The notes beneath the pieces were generated by a model. That model searched no databases and was not told where the DNA came from. It was given only the letters and a program-made list of their open reading frames with translations. A stretch of 64,000 nucleotides of DNA from NCBI RefSeq assembly GCF_014695975.1, contig NZ_JACJPI010000074.1:1-64000 (forward strand), read 5' to 3'. A program made the position numbers and the translations under genes. Positions 41,744 to 50,298 of the stretch are shown here, in pieces. Source of the stretch: Leptolyngbya sp. FACHB-321 (GTDB lineage Bacteria > Cyanobacteriota > Cyanobacteriia > Leptolyngbyales > Leptolyngbyaceae). The stretch's first letter is position 1. Every line of letters begins with the position of its first letter.

Positions 41744-42982
41744 CTACTGCAACGTTGTTTTAGAAACAATGCGGGTCTTCTTGCGATCGCCCTCCGAGAG
41801 TTCTTCCCCTGCCTGAAGCTTGGTGGCATTTACTTGTAGCACTGTGGCAGCGCCCTGATCGCCCATTTGCAAAGCAGTTTTGGCAGCGGTTTGCAGCATG
41901 GTGGCGGCTCCTGTGCGATCGCCCTGCTGGAGCTTGGTTTCGGCAATTTGCGTTTGTCGATACTTTGCCAGCGCCAGAATATGCTGCTGCACGTCGGCGT
42001 TAAGCGCTGGTTGGTAGGGTGAGACGGTATTAGCAGTAATGGTAAGCGTCTCAGAGAGTAAGGCTTCTTTGCTATAGGCAGGATCGTCGTAACGAATTTG
42101 AACGTGAGCAATCGGTTGTTCGCCTGCTGGCAATTTACCAATGTAGAGATTTGCCAGCACTACTCTAGGTGCATCCACCATCAAATCGCCCAGACGCACA
42201 AGGTATTTCCCAGCTTCTTGCTGTACCGTTAATTCGATCGTGTCGGGTGCCACTTGGGCGATCGGCTTCATCTCTGCCAACCGCACATCGGGCGCTAGAG
42301 TTAACAGCAGATGGGCATTCGTCAGCCCTACAGACTGCATTCGGGTAAAGAGTCGATCAAACTCCGCCACTGCCTGTTCTGGGTATTGAATAAACGACAG
42401 CGTACCGCCGCCTGCATCCGCAATTTTTTCCAGCACATCCTGATTCCACCGATCGCTAAAGCCAAGCGTATTCAGCGTCAGATTATAGTCAGTTGCCAGC
42501 TTTGCCAGCTTCAAGCAGCGATCGTTATCGCCATGTTCATTCTCGCCATCGGTCAGCAAAAATGCCTGAGAAACCGTGTCTTTCTTGCCTTTTGCTAATT
42601 CTTCAATACCCAGCCGCAAGCCTTCATCGATCGCCGTACCGCCCCCTGCTTTTAGCTGGTTAATTTGCAGCTTAATGCTGGCAGGGTTGTCAATGACCTC
42701 ATTGGGCACCAGCACCTTTGCTTTGTGGTCAAACGCTACCAGCGTAAGACGATCGCCGGGTGAAAGTCGATCAACAAGCCGAATCGCTGCCTGCTTCACT
42801 GTATCTAGCGATCGCCCACTCATCGAGCCACTGTGATCCAGGATCAGGCAAAGATTCAGCGGCACGCTGCGGCTTAAGGGTTCTGCAATCGCTGCGATCG
42901 AAACCGAAAGCTGACGCTGGCTATTCACTTGAGCAGCATCGATATTCGCATCATTCAGAACAGACTGCAAACCAACTTTCAT
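41744..42982 (-). CDS. VWA domain-containing protein
   Basis: A 412-residue protein with a von Willebrand factor A domain (about 40-215). The metal-ion-dependent adhesion site is intact: DHSGS in LCLILDHSGSMSGRS, Thr in GGGTAIDEGL and Asp in LLTDGENEHGD. The C-terminal third is a beta segment followed by helices (QQHILALAKYRQTQIAETKLQQGDRTGAATML). Similar stand-alone proteins are frequent in cyanobacteria, often near kinases; none is adjacent here. The start ATG 42982 is fixed by AGGAG nine bases upstream. The longer frame was rejected. Confidence 0.88.
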   Translation of the reverse strand: MKVGLQSVLNDANIDAAQVNSQRQLSVSIAAIAEPLSRSVPLNLCLILDHSGSMSGRSLDTVKQAAIRLVDRLSPGDRLTLVAFDHKAKVLVPNEVIDNPASIKLQINQLKAGGGTAIDEGLRLGIEELAKGKKDTVSQAFLLTDGENEHGDNDRCLKLAKLATDYNLTLNTLGFSDRWNQDVLEKIADAGGGTLSFIQYPEQAVAEFDRLFTRMQSVGLTNAHLLLTLAPDVRLAEMKPIAQVAPDTIELTVQQEAGKYLVRLGDLMVDAPRVVLANLYIGKLPAGEQPIAHVQIRYDDPAYSKEALLSETLTITANTVSPYQPALNADVQQHILALAKYRQTQIAETKLQQGDRTGAATMLQTAAKTALQMGDQGAATVLQVNATKLQAGEELSEGDRKKTRIVSKTTLQ

Positions 42983-43284
42983 GGCGCAAAACTCCTGGTA
43001 AAGCAAAGGGCAAACAATGATCGCCTGGTTAATACCTAGAATAGGCGAAGTGCCAGGGGTTCGGTCAGGAAGAACGCCCTGGGATCGCTAACCATAAGCA
43101 GCCAGGCGAAAAACCCAATCCCCTTCACCCTTCACCTCTTTACCTTTTCACCCCTTCCCCTCTCCACCTCCTCACTCCTCCCCCCTTACTGCTCCACAGT
43201 GCCAACTGTCACGCTAGTATGTAAAGACAGCGCCAATGCGTCCGATGACACACGTTCAGGCAATACGTTCCAGGCAACCCTGCT
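42983..43284. other. divergent spacer with pyrimidine-rich repeat
   Basis: 43105-43190 is a CCCCTTCACC/CTCCTCACT-type pyrimidine tract of the heptamer class. The remainder leads into clpR. No definite promoter was recognised. Confidence 0.45.
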
Positions 43285-43950
43285 ATGACTTCATCCATTC
43301 AAGCCGCACAGTCTCCTTACTATGGTGGTGGTGATTCCTTCTATCGCACACCGCCACCCGATTTGCCCTCCTTGCTGCTGAAAGAGCGGATTGTTTACCT
43401 GGGAATGCCGCTGGTGCCTGCTGTAACTGAGTTGATTGTGGCAGAACTGCTTTATCTTCAGTACGAAGATCCCGAGAAGCCGATCAAAATCTACATCAAC
43501 TCTACAGGTACCTCGCGTTACGATGGCGAACCAATCGGGTTTGAAACCGAAGCGTTTGCTATCTGCGACACCATGCGCTACATCAAACCGCCTGTGCAAA
43601 CTATTTGCATTGGTTCGGCGATGGGTATGGCAGCAATGCTGCTCTCCGCAGGCACGAAGGGGTACCGTGTCAGTCTGCCAAACGCTACGATCGTGCTTCA
43701 TCAGAGCAAGAGTTATGCACGTGGGCAAGCGACGGATATTCAAATTCGCGCCAAAGAAGTTCTAGCGAACAAAGCGACGATGGTTGAAATCTTGTCTCAC
43801 AACACAGGTCAATCGATCGAACGAATTGCCAAAGATATGGATCGGCTCCTCTATATGTCTCCTGAACAGGCAAAAGAATACGGACTGATCGATCGTGTCC
43901 TTGAAAGCGAAAAAGACATCCCCGTACCACTACCGGCTGGCATCATTTAG
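43285..43950 (+). CDS. clpR: ClpR, inactive ClpP-family subunit
   Basis: A 221-residue ClpP paralogue. Where active ClpP has G-x-A-A-S-M-G, this protein reads CIGSAMGMAAMLLSAG. The catalytic serine position is glycine, while the His motif (TIVLHQ) is kept. The extended loop RYDGEPIGFETEAFAIC is typical of cyanobacterial ClpR. ClpR assembles with ClpP3 into a mixed-ring core that works with ClpC. clpP3 follows 79 bp downstream on the same strand, the standard cyanobacterial arrangement. Confidence 0.93.
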   Translation: MTSSIQAAQSPYYGGGDSFYRTPPPDLPSLLLKERIVYLGMPLVPAVTELIVAELLYLQYEDPEKPIKIYINSTGTSRYDGEPIGFETEAFAICDTMRYIKPPVQTICIGSAMGMAAMLLSAGTKGYRVSLPNATIVLHQSKSYARGQATDIQIRAKEVLANKATMVEILSHNTGQSIERIAKDMDRLLYMSPEQAKEYGLIDRVLESEKDIPVPLPAGII

Positions 43951-44029
43951 CGTTGCGAGCTTTGAGTTACCGCACTGAACTCAAAACTCATCACTTAAAA
44001 CTCAAAACTATCTAACAACGGAGCTTCTT

Positions 44030-44623
44030 ATGCCAATTGGTGTTCCCAAGGTTCCCTACCGTATGCCGGGAGAGCCTTACACACAGTGGATTGACATCTA
44101 CAACCGTCTTTACCGGGAGCGCATTATCTTCCTGGGTAAAGATGTTGATGACGAAATTGCAAACCAAATCGTGGCTGTAATGCTCTATTTGGATTCTGAA
44201 GATCCAGGTAAGGATATCGTGCTGTATATCAATTCTCCTGGTGGCTCTGTTACCGCAGGGATGGCGATTTACGACACCATGCAGCACATTAAGTCTGATG
44301 TGGTGACTATCTGTGTGGGTCTAGCTGCTTCAATGGGTTCTTTCTTGCTGGCAGCAGGCGCAAAAGGTAAACGGCTCGCCTTACCCCACTCACGGATCAT
44401 GATTCACCAGCCGTCTGGTGGCACTCGTGGGCAAGCAACTGATATCGAAATTGAAGCACGGGAAATTATCCGTATCCGACGGCAGCTTAACCAGATCTAT
44501 GCCGATCGTACGGGGCAAGCACTTCCCAAAATTGAGAAGGACATGGATCGCGACTACTTTATGTCAGCAGAGGAAGCGAAAGAGTACGGTTTGATCGATC
44601 GTGTGATTGAATCTGCTTCCTAA
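44030..44623 (+). CDS. clpP3: ATP-dependent Clp protease proteolytic subunit ClpP3
   Basis: A 197-residue serine protease subunit with the full triad context. [20 protein letters not shown] is the conserved loop, [19 protein letters not shown] carries the nucleophile Ser, and [14 protein letters not shown] carries the His. An Asp occurs in KDMDRDYFM. It is co-located with clpR, which it partners in the essential ClpP3/R core. A terminator lies 32 bp after the stop. Confidence 0.94.
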   Translation: MPIGVPKVPYRMPGEPYTQWIDIYNRLYRERIIFLGKDVDDEIANQIVAVMLYLDSEDPGKDIVLYINSPGGSVTAGMAIYDTMQHIKSDVVTICVGLAASMGSFLLAAGAKGKRLALPHSRIMIHQPSGGTRGQATDIEIEAREIIRIRRQLNQIYADRTGQALPKIEKDMDRDYFMSAEEAKEYGLIDRVIESAS

Positions 44624-44655
44624 GCCCTTCCTGTTTGCATCTTTTTTCTCAGTAG

Positions 44656-44684
44656 TGGCAGAATCTAGTAATTCTGCCATTTTT
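44656..44684 (+). terminator. intrinsic terminator after clpP3
   Basis: The stem TGGCAGAAT (44656-44664) with ATTCTGCCA (44671-44679) is followed by five T residues. It ends only seven bases before the ATG of the J-domain gene. Confidence 0.85.
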
Positions 44685-44691
44685 CATCTTA

Positions 44692-45303
44692 ATGAACCTT
44701 GCAGAGTGTTATCGCATCTTAGGGCTAAAGTCTGGTGCATCGTTTGATGAGATCAAAGCATCCTATCGACGGCTGGCAAGGCAATATCATCCAGATGTCA
44801 ATCCAGGAAATCGGCAAGCGAAAGAAAAGTTCATTGAGCTAACCGAAGCTTACAAATTTTTGCTGTCTGAAATGGGTAGCAGTGAGCCTGCGCCAAAGGC
44901 GGGTCAGGCTACTGCACCAGGAAAAGCACCAGCCGCCCCGGTGGCTGGCGATATCCGCATTACGCGCAAGCAGCCTCCCCTGCAATTCACAAATTTGTCG
45001 CCCTTGGAGCAGCAGCTCAAGACCAACTCCTACCAGCAGTTGCAGCAGTTGCTAAAGGAGCAGCGTTTTCCACGGGCGATCGCCCTTATTGAAGGGTTAG
45101 CCCGTCGCCTTCCGCAAGACTCAGAGGTAAAGCAATGGCAGGCGATCGCCTATCAACGGTGGGGGCGGCAGCTTATTCAAGAGCGCCAGCTTGACAAAGC
45201 TAGAATTTATCTAAAGAAAGCGCTTCGCACCGACCCGCACAACCGCTCTCTATGGGCTGAGGTTGAGCGTGATTTTCGTTATATGGAAAACCTTTTCAAA
45301 TAA
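44692..45303 (+). CDS. J-domain protein with C-terminal TPR-like region
   Basis: A 203-residue protein. Residues 1-65 are a DnaJ J-domain (ECYRILGLKSGASFDEIKASYRRLARQYHPDVNPG) with the HPD motif that stimulates DnaK ATPase. An Ala/Pro-rich linker (66-95) follows, then helices of TPR type (RAIALIEGLARRLPQDSEVKQWQAIAYQRWGRQLIQERQLDKARIYLKKALRTDP). No Gly/Phe or zinc-finger region is present, so it is a type III co-chaperone. No ribosome site fits between the clpP3 terminator and the ATG, so it is either read through or leaderless. Confidence 0.88.
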   Translation: MNLAECYRILGLKSGASFDEIKASYRRLARQYHPDVNPGNRQAKEKFIELTEAYKFLLSEMGSSEPAPKAGQATAPGKAPAAPVAGDIRITRKQPPLQFTNLSPLEQQLKTNSYQQLQQLLKEQRFPRAIALIEGLARRLPQDSEVKQWQAIAYQRWGRQLIQERQLDKARIYLKKALRTDPHNRSLWAEVERDFRYMENLFK

Positions 45304-45691
45304 CCTTTTTCAGGCACACTGATGCCTTGCTTTTGGTTCATGAGCCTTTCACGAGCCACTATCAACCGCTCGACCTTTCGAAAGTTCATATTGGACGTGC
45401 GTTCTCAGACATATTTTGATACTATGAGTTAAGTGGAGTTCATCCGATTGGAGGATTCCAGTCAAGAAAAATATTTTTTGTAAGAGTTTTTCTACCTCCG
45501 TTTAAGAGCGGTTTTGACGATACTTCACTGTTTTAAAGCTTTATAAAGTCACTGATTGCGCTGAATACGCTTATTGAGCAATTTTATAGCTGCCTGACCT
45601 AAGCCTTGATAACGCTTGAAGGGTACTTAATTTCCCTGGTCAACACAGCATAAATTGCATTCATCCATTTGAAAGCTACAGGGTTTTCTGA
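45304..45691. other. intergenic, nothing definite
   Basis: A small AGGCA/TGCCT stem after the J-domain gene (45312-45327) could end its transcript. The remainder is AT-rich leader sequence for the next gene with no recognised motif. Confidence 0.4.
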
Positions 45692-46141
45692 GTGATTGCT
45701 GTCTCACATCGTCCCGTCAAACGTCAGTGGAACACGGTTAGCTTTGCTTCTACGCTTTACCTGATTCCAATTCTTGACATTCTTCTGGAAGAAATTCCAC
45801 ATCGCTGGAAAGCCGAAGTACGTTTAGGATTGCAGGAAGCTTTAGTAAACGCTGCTAAGCATGGTAATGCTTTAGACCCTAGTAAGACAGTACTCGTTCG
45901 TTTTTCAGTTGTTGCGAACCATTATTGGTGGGTTATTTCAGATCAGGGTGTTGGTTTTCAGCCCTCTTATGTTTCTGAAGCCGAGCTTGAACAAGTGTTG
46001 CCCTGCGACGAACAGGAGTGCGGTCGTGGGATGTATCTTTTGCACAAGATTTTTGACCAGGTTCAGTGGAACTCCCAAGGCACTGAGCTGAGACTCTGTA
46101 AGCGTGTAAAAAGTCCCAGCAGAGCGCCACTGTTGCTGTAA
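45692..46141 (+). CDS. anti-sigma-factor-type serine kinase (HATPase_c)
   Basis: A 149-residue protein with a GHKL ATPase fold of the RsbW/SpoIIAB type. RLGLQEALVNAAKHGNALDPSKTV is the N box, and SDQGVGFQP is the G1 box. A glycine-rich end (ECGRGMYLLHKIFDQVQW) completes the ATP pocket. Such proteins phosphorylate anti-sigma antagonists or act in partner-switching. No sigma factor or STAS protein is adjacent, so the partner is unknown. The start is GTG 45692. Confidence 0.87.
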   Translation: MIAVSHRPVKRQWNTVSFASTLYLIPILDILLEEIPHRWKAEVRLGLQEALVNAAKHGNALDPSKTVLVRFSVVANHYWWVISDQGVGFQPSYVSEAELEQVLPCDEQECGRGMYLLHKIFDQVQWNSQGTELRLCKRVKSPSRAPLLL

Positions 46142-46201
46142 GCCTACTCTTGTACAACTGCTAATAGTTGTTTCGGTAGGCAGCGATCGGTAATTCTGGC
46201 T

Positions 46202-46906
46202 TTAGCTTGCGGAACCAGGCGTTACAGTAGAACCGCTGGAAACAAAGTGATACGGCGGTAGGGCAGCTCCTAAGACTAGCTGTAACTGAGGGTATTGCTG
46301 CTGTAAGGCTTGGATGAAGTCGCAGAGCTGCTGTTCATGATCGCGATTAACTAGTAGATGCATTGCTTTTACGCCAGTGGCATCCTGGCTACCGCAGTAT
46401 TCAGGATAGGTTTGAAGCACTGCCTGCTCGATTTGCTTGATCGCTGCTTGCTGTTGCTGTTGATACAACAGTTGTTGTTGATACTGCTGCTTTTTGGCAA
46501 GAAAGTAGTTTTTCCCTTTAATTTCGGGTGCAATCACTGCGTCTGGTGGCTCCACAAGCATGAGTTTCAGAGTGTATTCGGCTTTCCCGTTCAAATGGGT
46601 TAGCTGGCTCAAGTATGCTTGCTGATATGTCTCTAGATGCGCGGACAAGCCTTGTAAGGAGTTGAAGCATGTACCAAAGCGCAACGGCAGGATTGTTGAC
46701 TTCAAACACAGGCTACGGATGACGCGATCGTGCGCTAAGGCAGCTTGCACTAAAAGCGTGTCATCTTGTTGCAGAGGCTCTAGAGAGACGGCTGGTTCGA
46801 CGATCGCTGCTAGTTGGTCGACCGTAACCATCTGTACAGTTCCAGCAATACCTTGTGGAAGTTCTAAGGGGGTAAACGGTGTTTGACAAAAGGCGTAGGT
46901 GTACAT
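46202..46906 (-). CDS. GvpL/GvpF family protein, isolated
   Basis: A 234-residue protein of the gas-vesicle GvpL/GvpF family. Family-like parts are MYTYAFCQTPFTPLELPQGI, AALAHDRVIRSLCLKSTILPLRFGTCF and a Gln-rich coiled segment (KKQQYQQQLLYQQQQQAAIKQ) before VKAMHLLVNRDHEQQLCDFIQALQQQYPQLQLVLGAALPPYHF. In vesicle clusters GvpF/L binds the inner shell face during assembly. No gvpA or other gvp gene is in this window. Its ATG overlaps the stop of the upstream four-repeat gene by one base, so the two are coupled. Confidence 0.86.
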   Translation of the reverse strand: MYTYAFCQTPFTPLELPQGIAGTVQMVTVDQLAAIVEPAVSLEPLQQDDTLLVQAALAHDRVIRSLCLKSTILPLRFGTCFNSLQGLSAHLETYQQAYLSQLTHLNGKAEYTLKLMLVEPPDAVIAPEIKGKNYFLAKKQQYQQQLLYQQQQQAAIKQIEQAVLQTYPEYCGSQDATGVKAMHLLVNRDHEQQLCDFIQALQQQYPQLQLVLGAALPPYHFVSSGSTVTPGSAS

Positions 46907-48654
46907 CAGGGTGTATCAGCAAAAAAGACAAGGCTTAAACTAAGCGTCATTGTCCCAGATTGCCAGTCTTGCTCAACGTCTTTCAGCCAGTCAACTGCAA
47001 AACCATTGACTAACAACTGCTGTTCCGGTGAGTTATCACAAAGCTGCTCTAAATGGTCTGCCAACGTTGCGATCGCGGTTGGTTGCTGGCAAAAGGCTGC
47101 AATACAAGATTGAACGATTGCGTCCCTTGGTAGCGGCGCTACAGCCACTGGTACCGCTCGCCCGGTTGATAAATCAAGTGTGTAACTCAGTTCAGGTGCT
47201 GTTATTTGCAGCACTGCCAGCAGTCGCAGTGTTCCTTGCTGCCACTTTTCTCCTGGCTGTAGCACCTGCGCTGGCACGCCTCCCAATAGTTGTGTCATCT
47301 CATATGTATGGCGTGTCAGTGACCACAATAGTTTAGGTGCAAGTTCGTCCAGCAGTAATGTCGGTTGCTGTAACCCAATGCCAATCAGTCTCGTTTGGTG
47401 AGCAAGCGCAAGGAGCGCAGCTTGCACAATGGTTGTAAGTTGCTCACTCTCATTAGTGTGGCTAAATTGACGTTGGAGTAGGCAGAGGCTTTGGGCAAGC
47501 TGTTGACGGGTAATCTGTTGAATGTAGGGTGCTAAAAGTGTTGCATCGCTTGCGCGTACAAGCGCGGCTGGACTAAGCGATTGCCCCAATGCTTTGACTA
47601 TAGCTACCTGAGCCATCGCGATCGTGCCGTTGATCTGCGTCTCGTCCTCCATCAACTCTGCTTCGATTGGCTCAGCATGGCTTTGTATCGCCTTGCTGTT
47701 GTCGAGATCTAGCACTTGAGCCGTAAATTCAAAGCCAAACCGTAATTGAAGCTTGCCTGCTTGCCAACCCGCACCAGGTTGTAAGAGTTCGACTGCCACC
47801 CCTTGAAGGAAGCCTCCTAACCCAGTTTCACTTTGTAGTAGCTGTAGAATCGCTTGAAGTTGATACTCAACCTGACAGAACGTATCGCTTCCGTCGTTAG
47901 CAGCGCCAGTATAGACAGACTGTTGCAGTGGGAGCGCCTGTTCCTCTGACTGGATGATCGAACTCGATTCAAGCAGACCCTCCGCAGGTTCCCCCGTTGC
48001 CAAATCGAAGCACCAGCGTACAGTGGGCGCTTCTACCTCTAGCATAACTACCAGGCGCAGCATACCAGTAGCCCATCCGGTCTCTGACTGCCAGCACCTA
48101 CCTCTAACACCTTCAATAAGGTGCATCACGCTGTAATCGCTTCGAGCAATCCGCCACAGCAAAGAGGGGATCAAAGTTTCGATCGCGATGAAGGAGTACA
48201 GTTTGCTCTCCGAAAGACTTGAAGATAGAAGCGTTGAGGCTAAGGGGGTGAGGGGATCAGATGTTTGAGGTGTAGCGTTTTGAGTGGCGGGTGGCGTTGC
48301 TGCACAAAAGCTGTTGGGGCTGATCGGCACTTCTTCACGTTGCAAAGCTTCCAGCACGTCATAGGCTTCTTCACTGACATAGGGGAGCAACGCTTCGATC
48401 GCGCCAGGTAATGGTGAGGGTACGCCTTCTAAAAAGAATGGTTGGGACGATCGCAGCGTGGTAATTATTTCCATTAAGCGCTGCATTGCTAACAGTGCTG
48501 AATCAGAAAGATTGGGCACTGAAGGTAGCTGGCAAAGCGGGTTCACAAGCTTGAGCACAGTTTGACGCACGGTTTCCAGTGTGAAGGATGTTTCAGAGTG
48601 CTGGGTAGCCGTGCTGTCGGACAAAATCACGGACGGCTGCGAAAGTTTGGGCAT
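46906..48654 (-). CDS. unknown protein with four internal repeats, coupled to gvpF/L
   Basis: A 582-residue soluble protein I cannot assign. It has an internal repeat in two pairs, at about 160-223, 265-320, 438-500 and 525-580. The shared pattern is a helix, then a Gly-Val turn, (Q)PG-x-x-W-x-x-G-x-L-x-L, and a beta strand ending in LDL-x-TG. Examples are LQPGAGWQAGKLQLRF and LQPGEKWQQGTLRLLAVL. Pairs one-two and three-four are separated by a helical stretch of about 110 residues. The gene ends exactly at the start of the GvpF/L gene, so co-function is likely. A structural or adaptor role is inference. Confidence 0.75.
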   Translation of the reverse strand: MPKLSQPSVILSDSTATQHSETSFTLETVRQTVLKLVNPLCQLPSVPNLSDSALLAMQRLMEIITTLRSSQPFFLEGVPSPLPGAIEALLPYVSEEAYDVLEALQREEVPISPNSFCAATPPATQNATPQTSDPLTPLASTLLSSSLSESKLYSFIAIETLIPSLLWRIARSDYSVMHLIEGVRGRCWQSETGWATGMLRLVVMLEVEAPTVRWCFDLATGEPAEGLLESSSIIQSEEQALPLQQSVYTGAANDGSDTFCQVEYQLQAILQLLQSETGLGGFLQGVAVELLQPGAGWQAGKLQLRFGFEFTAQVLDLDNSKAIQSHAEPIEAELMEDETQINGTIAMAQVAIVKALGQSLSPAALVRASDATLLAPYIQQITRQQLAQSLCLLQRQFSHTNESEQLTTIVQAALLALAHQTRLIGIGLQQPTLLLDELAPKLLWSLTRHTYEMTQLLGGVPAQVLQPGEKWQQGTLRLLAVLQITAPELSYTLDLSTGRAVPVAVAPLPRDAIVQSCIAAFCQQPTAIATLADHLEQLCDNSPEQQLLVNGFAVDWLKDVEQDWQSGTMTLSLSLVFFADTP

Positions 48655-49105
48655 AATCTCTGGTTCACTAATGTGCTGTCAAAACGTGTGAGGCATTGCA
48701 AGGTGTCAAAAACAACCCAAGAACCGTCCTTTAAGCTGTCAAAGTAGAAGCGACAGGCGATCGGGTAACTTAAGAGTGCCCATTTCAAGACGGCTTTATG
48801 ATTTAGGTACGCCTTTTCTTGTTGCGATTTGTGATGCTCAGGTTGTGTGGCAATCGCCTAAGTCAATCCGGCAACCATAACGGTTCAGTGAAAATGTTGT
48901 GCATGGTTCAAGGCTTCACCGATCCATCAGCATCACTAGCGCAGAACTTCTACTGTAAGCCCCTCCGTTTTGGCGTTAAACCGTGATGGCTCGGTCAGAA
49001 TGCCCAGCAACACTTACAATTTTGAGTGTGCAGTCAGGTTCACTTAGGACTGGCTCACTTAATGCCTAGCTAGATTACGCCATGCCCTTTCTTCACGTCT
49101 GCGTC
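48655..49105. other. divergent spacer, nothing definite
   Basis: The region separates the four-repeat gene (minus) and lgt (plus). No RNA, repeat array or consensus promoter was recognised. CACTTA occurs twice (49040 and 49056 vicinity) in front of lgt. Confidence 0.35.
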
Positions 49106-49999
49106 ATGTCTCTGCTTGACTTACCGATCGCCGCTCAGTTCACCTCCCCCGGTCCCATGCTGTTCGAGTGGGGAGCCTTTGCCGTACGGTGGTATGGTTT
49201 TTTGATTGCCTCTGCGGTGCTCATAGGCGTGACGCTGGCTCAATATTTAGCCCATCGTCGTGGTGTTAACCCAGAGTTATTAAGCGATCTGACATTATGG
49301 CTGGTGATCGCGGCAATTCCCAGCGCACGGCTGTACTACGTCGCGTTTCAATGGCAGGAGTACGCCCAGCATCCTGATCAGATTCTTGCTATATGGAAAG
49401 GGGGGATCGCTATCCACGGTGCTATTTTGGGTGGGTTAGTAGCTAGTCTACTCTTTGCCCGCCTCCGTCGGATTGCGTTCTGGCAATTAGCAGATTTAGT
49501 CGCGCCCTCGCTGATTTTGGGACAGGCGATCGGACGATGGGGAAATTTTTTCAACTCGGAGGCGTTTGGTCGTCCAACAGACTTACCCTGGAAGCTCTAC
49601 ATTCCGTTAGAACGCCGCCCGACTGGCTATGAGAGCTTTGAGTACTTCCATCCGACCTTTCTCTATGAATCAGTCTGGAACGTAATGGTCTTTGGTCTTC
49701 TGATCGCGCTCTTTTTTTGGGGCTTGAAAGCAAAAGCTAGACTAAAGGTTGGCACACTGTTTTTGGTCTACTTAGTGACTTATAGCTGCGGTCGCTTGTG
49801 GATTGAGGGTCTGCGCACTGACAGTCTGATGCTAGGGCCGTTACGCATCGCGCAGGTTGTTAGTCTTACCCAAATTGCGATCGGCATCTTTGGCTTGATT
49901 TGGCTCTACATCCTGCATCGCCCCTTACCAGATGTTGTAGCCACACCACGAGAGAACGATCATTCAGAGCCTTCGCAGCAGTCCAACAAGACGTTATAG
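49106..49999 (+). CDS. lgt: prolipoprotein diacylglyceryl transferase
   Basis: A 297-residue membrane enzyme that transfers diacylglycerol from phosphatidylglycerol to the lipobox cysteine of prolipoproteins. The family opening [27 protein letters not shown], the catalytic segment [13 protein letters not shown] (His) and the Lgt signature [20 protein letters not shown] are present. [21 protein letters not shown] comes near the end. Seven hydrophobic helices are visible. I use ATG 49106, which gives the usual short N-terminus; ATG 49082 is possible. Confidence 0.93.
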   Translation: MSLLDLPIAAQFTSPGPMLFEWGAFAVRWYGFLIASAVLIGVTLAQYLAHRRGVNPELLSDLTLWLVIAAIPSARLYYVAFQWQEYAQHPDQILAIWKGGIAIHGAILGGLVASLLFARLRRIAFWQLADLVAPSLILGQAIGRWGNFFNSEAFGRPTDLPWKLYIPLERRPTGYESFEYFHPTFLYESVWNVMVFGLLIALFFWGLKAKARLKVGTLFLVYLVTYSCGRLWIEGLRTDSLMLGPLRIAQVVSLTQIAIGIFGLIWLYILHRPLPDVVATPRENDHSEPSQQSNKTL

Positions 50000-50033
50000 G
50001 CGCTAAAACTAGGCACGACGTGGCTGAAATGCC

Positions 50034-50150
50034 AAAAAAACACCCCAGAGCTAGGCTCCAGGGCGAAATCAGGGTGCATCTACCACTCCATACTTCGTTC
50101 ATACTGCGATCCGTCCGGAGAAAACGAAGCACGCTGCTATTTTTTAAGCG
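50034..50150 (-). ncRNA. candidate small RNA on the minus strand
   Basis: Read on the minus strand, a 7-bp stem-loop (50129-50123 with 50099-50093, CTTCGTT/AACGAAG) is followed by a single-stranded stretch. A strong intrinsic terminator comes next: GCCCTGGAGC (50064-50055) with GCTCTGGGGT (50051-50042), then seven T residues (50040-50034). No minus-strand gene reads into this terminator, so it needs its own short transcript. The 5' end is uncertain; a promoter around 50150-50190 is assumed. On the plus strand the same first hairpin followed by TATTTTTT (50138-50145) may terminate lgt. Confidence 0.55.
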
Positions 50151-50298
50151 CTAGTAGTCTAGCCTTTTGGTCAGCGGTCAGTAGTCAGTTAAAGAACTCA
50201 AAGCTTGCCAGCGCAAAGCCTTTCTCGCAGAACACTACATGAACTGCATGAAAGAACGTGGAGGCTACTAACAGATTCAATCATTCAAACTCTATCCT

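Noticed and set aside
50093-50129. Glutamine riboswitch (glnA motif), because of CGTTCAT
   Set aside because: The required GGACGGAAGTAGG-type core is absent; CCGTCCGGAG here is in the wrong arrangement.
50000-50298. Cobalamin riboswitch upstream of cobM
   Set aside because: No B12-box consensus or typical paired elements were seen; the structured part points to the minus strand.
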